DNA from: Oscillospiraceae bacterium
GTDB taxonomy: Bacteria; Bacillota; Clostridia; Oscillospirales; Ruminococcaceae
DNA: 54,513 nucleotides
Direction: 5' to 3'
Assembly: GCA_016295145.1 (NCBI GenBank)
Contig: JAEDLR010000005.1
Span: forward strand, 1-54,513
A program made the position numbers and the translations under genes. How positions within the stretch are numbered: position 1 is the stretch's first letter; each line of letters starts with the position of its first letter. A model generated the notes under the pieces. The model had not been told where the DNA came from. It saw nothing but the letters and a program-made list of their open reading frames with translations, and made no database searches. Shown one piece after another: positions 51,692 to 54,513 of this stretch.

Positions 51692-51909
51692 ATGAAAACA
51701 TGGCGGTAAAAGTGCGCTGTAGGGAGCCTGACACCCGACGGCAAACCGCAATCGCCTGTTTTGATAACCGATCGACACGAAAGAAACGAGTTGGTCGGTG
51801 CTGCGGAACACGCAGCGAAATACACTGCCGTATTCATTCCGAAACGGCAACATTTCAAAGCTGCGACACGCAGCAATATGCTCGCAGCAAAATTAAGGAG
51901 GAAACTACT
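51692..51909 (+). other. Long leader of the sugar-binding protein gene with repeated complementary segments
   Basis: About 218 untranslated bases. GCTGCG occurs at 51800-51805 and 51860-51865; its complement CGCAGC occurs at 51811-51816, 51869-51874 and 51883-51888. Two local hairpins are thus possible, but so are swapped long-range pairings. A further hairpin GCCGT/ACGGC lies between. The last CGCAGC is just before the AAGGAGG ribosome site. No known riboswitch is recognised. Confidence 0.5.
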
Positions 51910-53385
51910 ATGAACAAGCTCAAGAAGACCCTGGCATTGGTCGCTACTCTGGCAATTGCTTCTACCGCTTTCGTTGCCTGTGAGGACGACTCCAAGCCCG
52001 CAGACAACAGCTCCAAGCCCGCAGACAGCAGCTCTCAGACTGACGACAGCTCCAAGGCTGACGACAGCTCCAAGGCTGACGAGGCCGCTGTCAACAAGTT
52101 TAAGGATGATGACAAGACCCTGTCCATCCTCTGCTGGACCCCTGATGATATCACCAAGATGATCGAGAACTTCACCGATACCACTGGTAAGTACGGCGAT
52201 GTTACCGTTGAGTACGTCAACGTTGGTTCCAAGGGCCAGGAGGCTCGTGAGCAGTATGTCACCTACTTCGCAGGCGACAAGGACGTTGACCTGTTCGTTC
52301 TCGAGGCTGACTGGATTCTCGAGTACATCGACAACGATGACTACACCGCTCCTATCACCGACCTCGGCTTCAAGGCTGATGATTTCAAGGGCAACTATGC
52401 ATACACCCTGGCTACCGGTACAAACGCTAACGGCGTGCTGAAGGGCGTTTCCTGGCAGGCAACTCCCGGTGCTTATGTTTACAGAACCGATCTGGCTGAG
52501 CAGTACCTGGGCGTTAAGTCCGCTGCTGAGATGCAGGAGAAGGTAAAGGATTGGGATACTCTGCTGGCAACCGCAAAGACCGTTAAGGACGCTTCCAACG
52601 GCAAGTGCGCAGTTGTTGATACTCTGGGTGGTCTGTGGCAGGTTTACTCCTACAACAGAACGCAGGCTTGGGTTGATTCCGACGACAAGCTGGTTGTTGA
52701 CAAGTACTGCGAGGACTACGCAAAGATCGCTAAGGAGCTGTGGGATAACGGCTATGTAACCAAGGAAGGCCAGTGGACTGATGGTTGGAACACCATTGGA
52801 CCTGAGGGCAAGACTCTGGGTTACTTCTTCTGCACATGGTGCCTCGGTAAGGGCGGTATGCTCGAGACCGTTTCCGGCGGCATGGATGACAAGGGCACTC
52901 CCGAAGACTCTTCTGATGATGTTCCTAAGAATCCTGATCTGTACGGCAAGTACGACATCTGCGCAGGTCCTTCCTTCTGGGCTTGGGGCGGTTCTTGGCT
53001 GGCAGTATCTCCTAAGTGCAACACCGGTTCTGCAGCTCACGATTTCGTGAACTACTTCACCGTTGACGAGAAGAGCATGGAGGAGTACGCACTGTTCAAG
53101 GGCGAGTTCGTGAACAATCCTACCGTTATGAAGAAGATTGTTGACGACAAGTCCAACAAGAACGAGATGCTGGGTGGTGCTGACCAGTTCGCTGTTCTGT
53201 ACGATTCTGCTTCTAAGATCGACATGGACGGCAAGATCACTGCATACGATGCACAGATCAAGGACGCTTTCAACAAGTCTATTGAGAGCTATGTTAAGGG
53301 CGAGAAGGGCTACGGCAGCTACGATGAGATGATCACCGAGTTCAAGAAGAAGGCTGCTGCAATCGAGGGTATCACCGTAGAGTAA
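51910..53385 (+). CDS. Sugar ABC transporter substrate-binding lipoprotein
   Basis: A 491-residue exported lipoprotein: signal peptide with lipobox FVAC (Cys near residue 20), a disordered Ser/Lys/Asp linker (about 22-57), then an SBP_bac_1/8-type binding fold with aromatic-rich sugar-site segments (FFCTWCLGKGG, FWAWGGSWLAVSP). It delivers an oligosaccharide or sugar to the permeases downstream. Codon use is strongly biased (GCT, AAG, TTC, AAC), unlike neighbours, as expected for a very abundant protein. AAGGAGG precedes the ATG. Confidence 0.92.
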   Translation: MNKLKKTLALVATLAIASTAFVACEDDSKPADNSSKPADSSSQTDDSSKADDSSKADEAAVNKFKDDDKTLSILCWTPDDITKMIENFTDTTGKYGDVTVEYVNVGSKGQEAREQYVTYFAGDKDVDLFVLEADWILEYIDNDDYTAPITDLGFKADDFKGNYAYTLATGTNANGVLKGVSWQATPGAYVYRTDLAEQYLGVKSAAEMQEKVKDWDTLLATAKTVKDASNGKCAVVDTLGGLWQVYSYNRTQAWVDSDDKLVVDKYCEDYAKIAKELWDNGYVTKEGQWTDGWNTIGPEGKTLGYFFCTWCLGKGGMLETVSGGMDDKGTPEDSSDDVPKNPDLYGKYDICAGPSFWAWGGSWLAVSPKCNTGSAAHDFVNYFTVDEKSMEEYALFKGEFVNNPTVMKKIVDDKSNKNEMLGGADQFAVLYDSASKIDMDGKITAYDAQIKDAFNKSIESYVKGEKGYGSYDEMITEFKKKAAAIEGITVE

Positions 53386-53463
53386 TTCCCTTACGGATTT
53401 CCCGGACTCAGACTGTTCAACAAATACAATTGAATAATGCCTGAATAGCATAACCGAATATGT

Positions 53464-53489
53464 GCCTATAGGGCGAAAGCCCTATAGGC
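53464..53489 (+). other. Intercistronic hairpin between binding protein and permease genes
   Basis: A perfect 11-bp stem GCCTATAGGGC with a GAAA tetraloop, not followed by a strong T-run. Such hairpins protect the 3' end of abundant binding-protein mRNA or cause partial termination, lowering permease expression. Confidence 0.75.
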
Positions 53490-53545
53490 GTATATTTTAT
53501 CTGGGCACTGTACTTGCTAATTTTCTTTCCGAAAGGGTGTGCTGA

Positions 53546-54513
53546 ATGGCTACTGCTGCACAGCGACGGATTAAATCTGTCAGTTATGCGAAGTACGGCT
53601 ACATATTTGTGGCGCCGTTCTTTATCGTGTACTTTATCTTTATGCTCTGGCCGCTGATTGAAACCTTTATCCTGGCGTTCCATGGCAATGGTACTGGCGC
53701 AAAGCTTGACGCAGCCGGTACTTCTATCGATTGTTTCGTTGGTCTTGATAACTTCAAGACGATCCTTTTCGGTGGTTCTGATTTTAAGTCTGCTGGTATC
53801 CACGAGCGCTTTGTGCGTTGCATGCAGAACACCGTTATCATTTGGGGCGGTAACTTTATCCCCCAGATTGCTCTTTCCCTTTTGCTTGCTGTCTGGTTTA
53901 CAGATATGCGTATTAAGATGCCCGGCAAAGGCTTCTTCAAAGTCGTTATGTATATGCCAAACATCATCACCGCTGCATCTGTAGCCGGTTTGTTCCTTTG
54001 CTTGCTGTCTGACTCTCAGTATTCTGCAGCCAACTCCATTTTGCTGAACAAAGGCTTGATTGACGAGGCGATCTTCTTCTCGTCTGCGAAATGGTCATCC
54101 CGTATTATCATCATGTTTATCCAGGTGTGGATGTGGTTCGGTAATACTATGATCATGCTGATGTCCGGTATCATGGGCATCAACGGCTCGCTGTTTGAGG
54201 CTGCTGAGATCGACGGCGCAAACTCTCGCCAGACCTTCTGGCGCGTGACGCTGCCCCTGCTGAAGTCCATTATGGTTTATACACTGCTGACCTCCATGAT
54301 CGGTGGTTTCCAGATGTTCGATATTCCGTATATGTACCGCCTGGGCGCAAACCTTAACAATTATACCGAAACAGCTGCTGTTTTCATCTATGATATGTTC
54401 CACAAGAGCTTTGCATCTCCCAGCTACGGTTATTCCGCTGCTGCATCTGTCATTCTTTTCATTATCACCAGTATCCTTGGCGCGATCGTGTTCTATGTGC
54501 AGCGCGATAAGCA
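53546..54513 (+). CDS. Sugar ABC transporter permease (partial at window end)
   Basis: The frame opens at ATG 53546 behind GAAAGGG and continues through the window end (322 codons seen). The first membrane helix is at about 18-42 (YIFVAPFFIVYFIFMLWPL); four or five more follow. The ATPase-coupling EAA loop is clear (EAAEIDGANSRQTFWRVTLPLL, near residue 230). It is the MalF/LacF-type first permease of a carbohydrate ABC importer, 160 bp after its binding protein. The second permease should follow outside the window. Confidence 0.92.
   Translation, partial: MATAAQRRIKSVSYAKYGYIFVAPFFIVYFIFMLWPLIETFILAFHGNGTGAKLDAAGTSIDCFVGLDNFKTILFGGSDFKSAGIHERFVRCMQNTVIIWGGNFIPQIALSLLLAVWFTDMRIKMPGKGFFKVVMYMPNIITAASVAGLFLCLLSDSQYSAANSILLNKGLIDEAIFFSSAKWSSRIIIMFIQVWMWFGNTMIMLMSGIMGINGSLFEAAEIDGANSRQTFWRVTLPLLKSIMVYTLLTSMIGGFQMFDIPYMYRLGANLNNYTETAAVFIYDMFHKSFASPSYGYSAAASVILFIITSILGAIVFYVQRDK

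Overview
The window looks like chromosome of an anaerobic, fermentative Firmicute close to Ruminococcus (Oscillospiraceae). The reasons are pyruvate formate-lyase, a Trp T-box, CIRCE-controlled groESL, Thr-rich linkers (TTTTTT runs) in surface proteins, several BspA-type leucine-rich-repeat proteins, a tiny high-cysteine membrane protein, and a sugar-binding lipoprotein with a Ser/Lys/Asp linker. Genus is an inference. I saw no phage, insertion sequence, CRISPR array, rRNA or tRNA gene. Most of the window is core chromosome with some accessory surface and signalling genes.

Layout. 1-4.8 kb: a minus-strand operon of response regulator, histidine kinase, LRR surface protein and CPBP protease. 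4.8-6.2 kb: a divergent phosphofructokinase gene behind a structured leader. 6.3-8.8 kb: TrmH-type RNA methylase, an HTH/zinc-ribbon regulator and an AlkD-like repair protein. 8.9-12.0 kb: a pyruvate formate-lyase operon in which the enzyme is naturally split into a catalytic chain and a separate 80-residue glycyl-radical protein, followed by the activase. 12.2-19.7 kb: hpt, a MacB-like ABC transporter, purA and a ClpC-like unfoldase. 20.0 kb: a 45-residue Cys-rich membrane microprotein. 20.3-31.8 kb: a long minus-strand run alaS-GNAT-HIT-comEC-holA-rnmV-MBOAT-amidohydrolase-ABC-F, many joined by stop/start overlaps. 31.9-33.8 kb: a tRNA-Trp T-box and trpB2. 34.0-36.6 kb: an intracellular ParB-like/BMP fusion and a metallophosphoesterase. 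36.8-41.0 kb: three LRR surface proteins in tandem. 41.1-43.2 kb: groES-groEL. 43.3-47.1 kb: a second two-component system with an HtrA-like protease. 47.2-49.0 kb: Pit-type phosphate transporter and DUF47 partner behind a five-unit PhoP-box-like array. 49.2-51.4 kb: AraC regulator, a dipicolinate-synthase remnant, an anchored ComEA-like protein and an unknown gene. 51.9 kb to the end: a sugar ABC transporter (binding lipoprotein and first permease, cut by the window edge).

Themes. Three promoters (at about 4.8, 43.4 and 49.0 kb) carry direct repeats spaced exactly 11 bp apart upstream of a -10 box, the signature of OmpR/PhoB-family regulators; two lie before the two-component operons themselves and one before phosphate uptake. 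The most unusual items are the split pyruvate formate-lyase, the ParB-BMP fusion, an AlgI-like MBOAT that has lost its catalytic histidine, and several long structured leaders that match no riboswitch I know.
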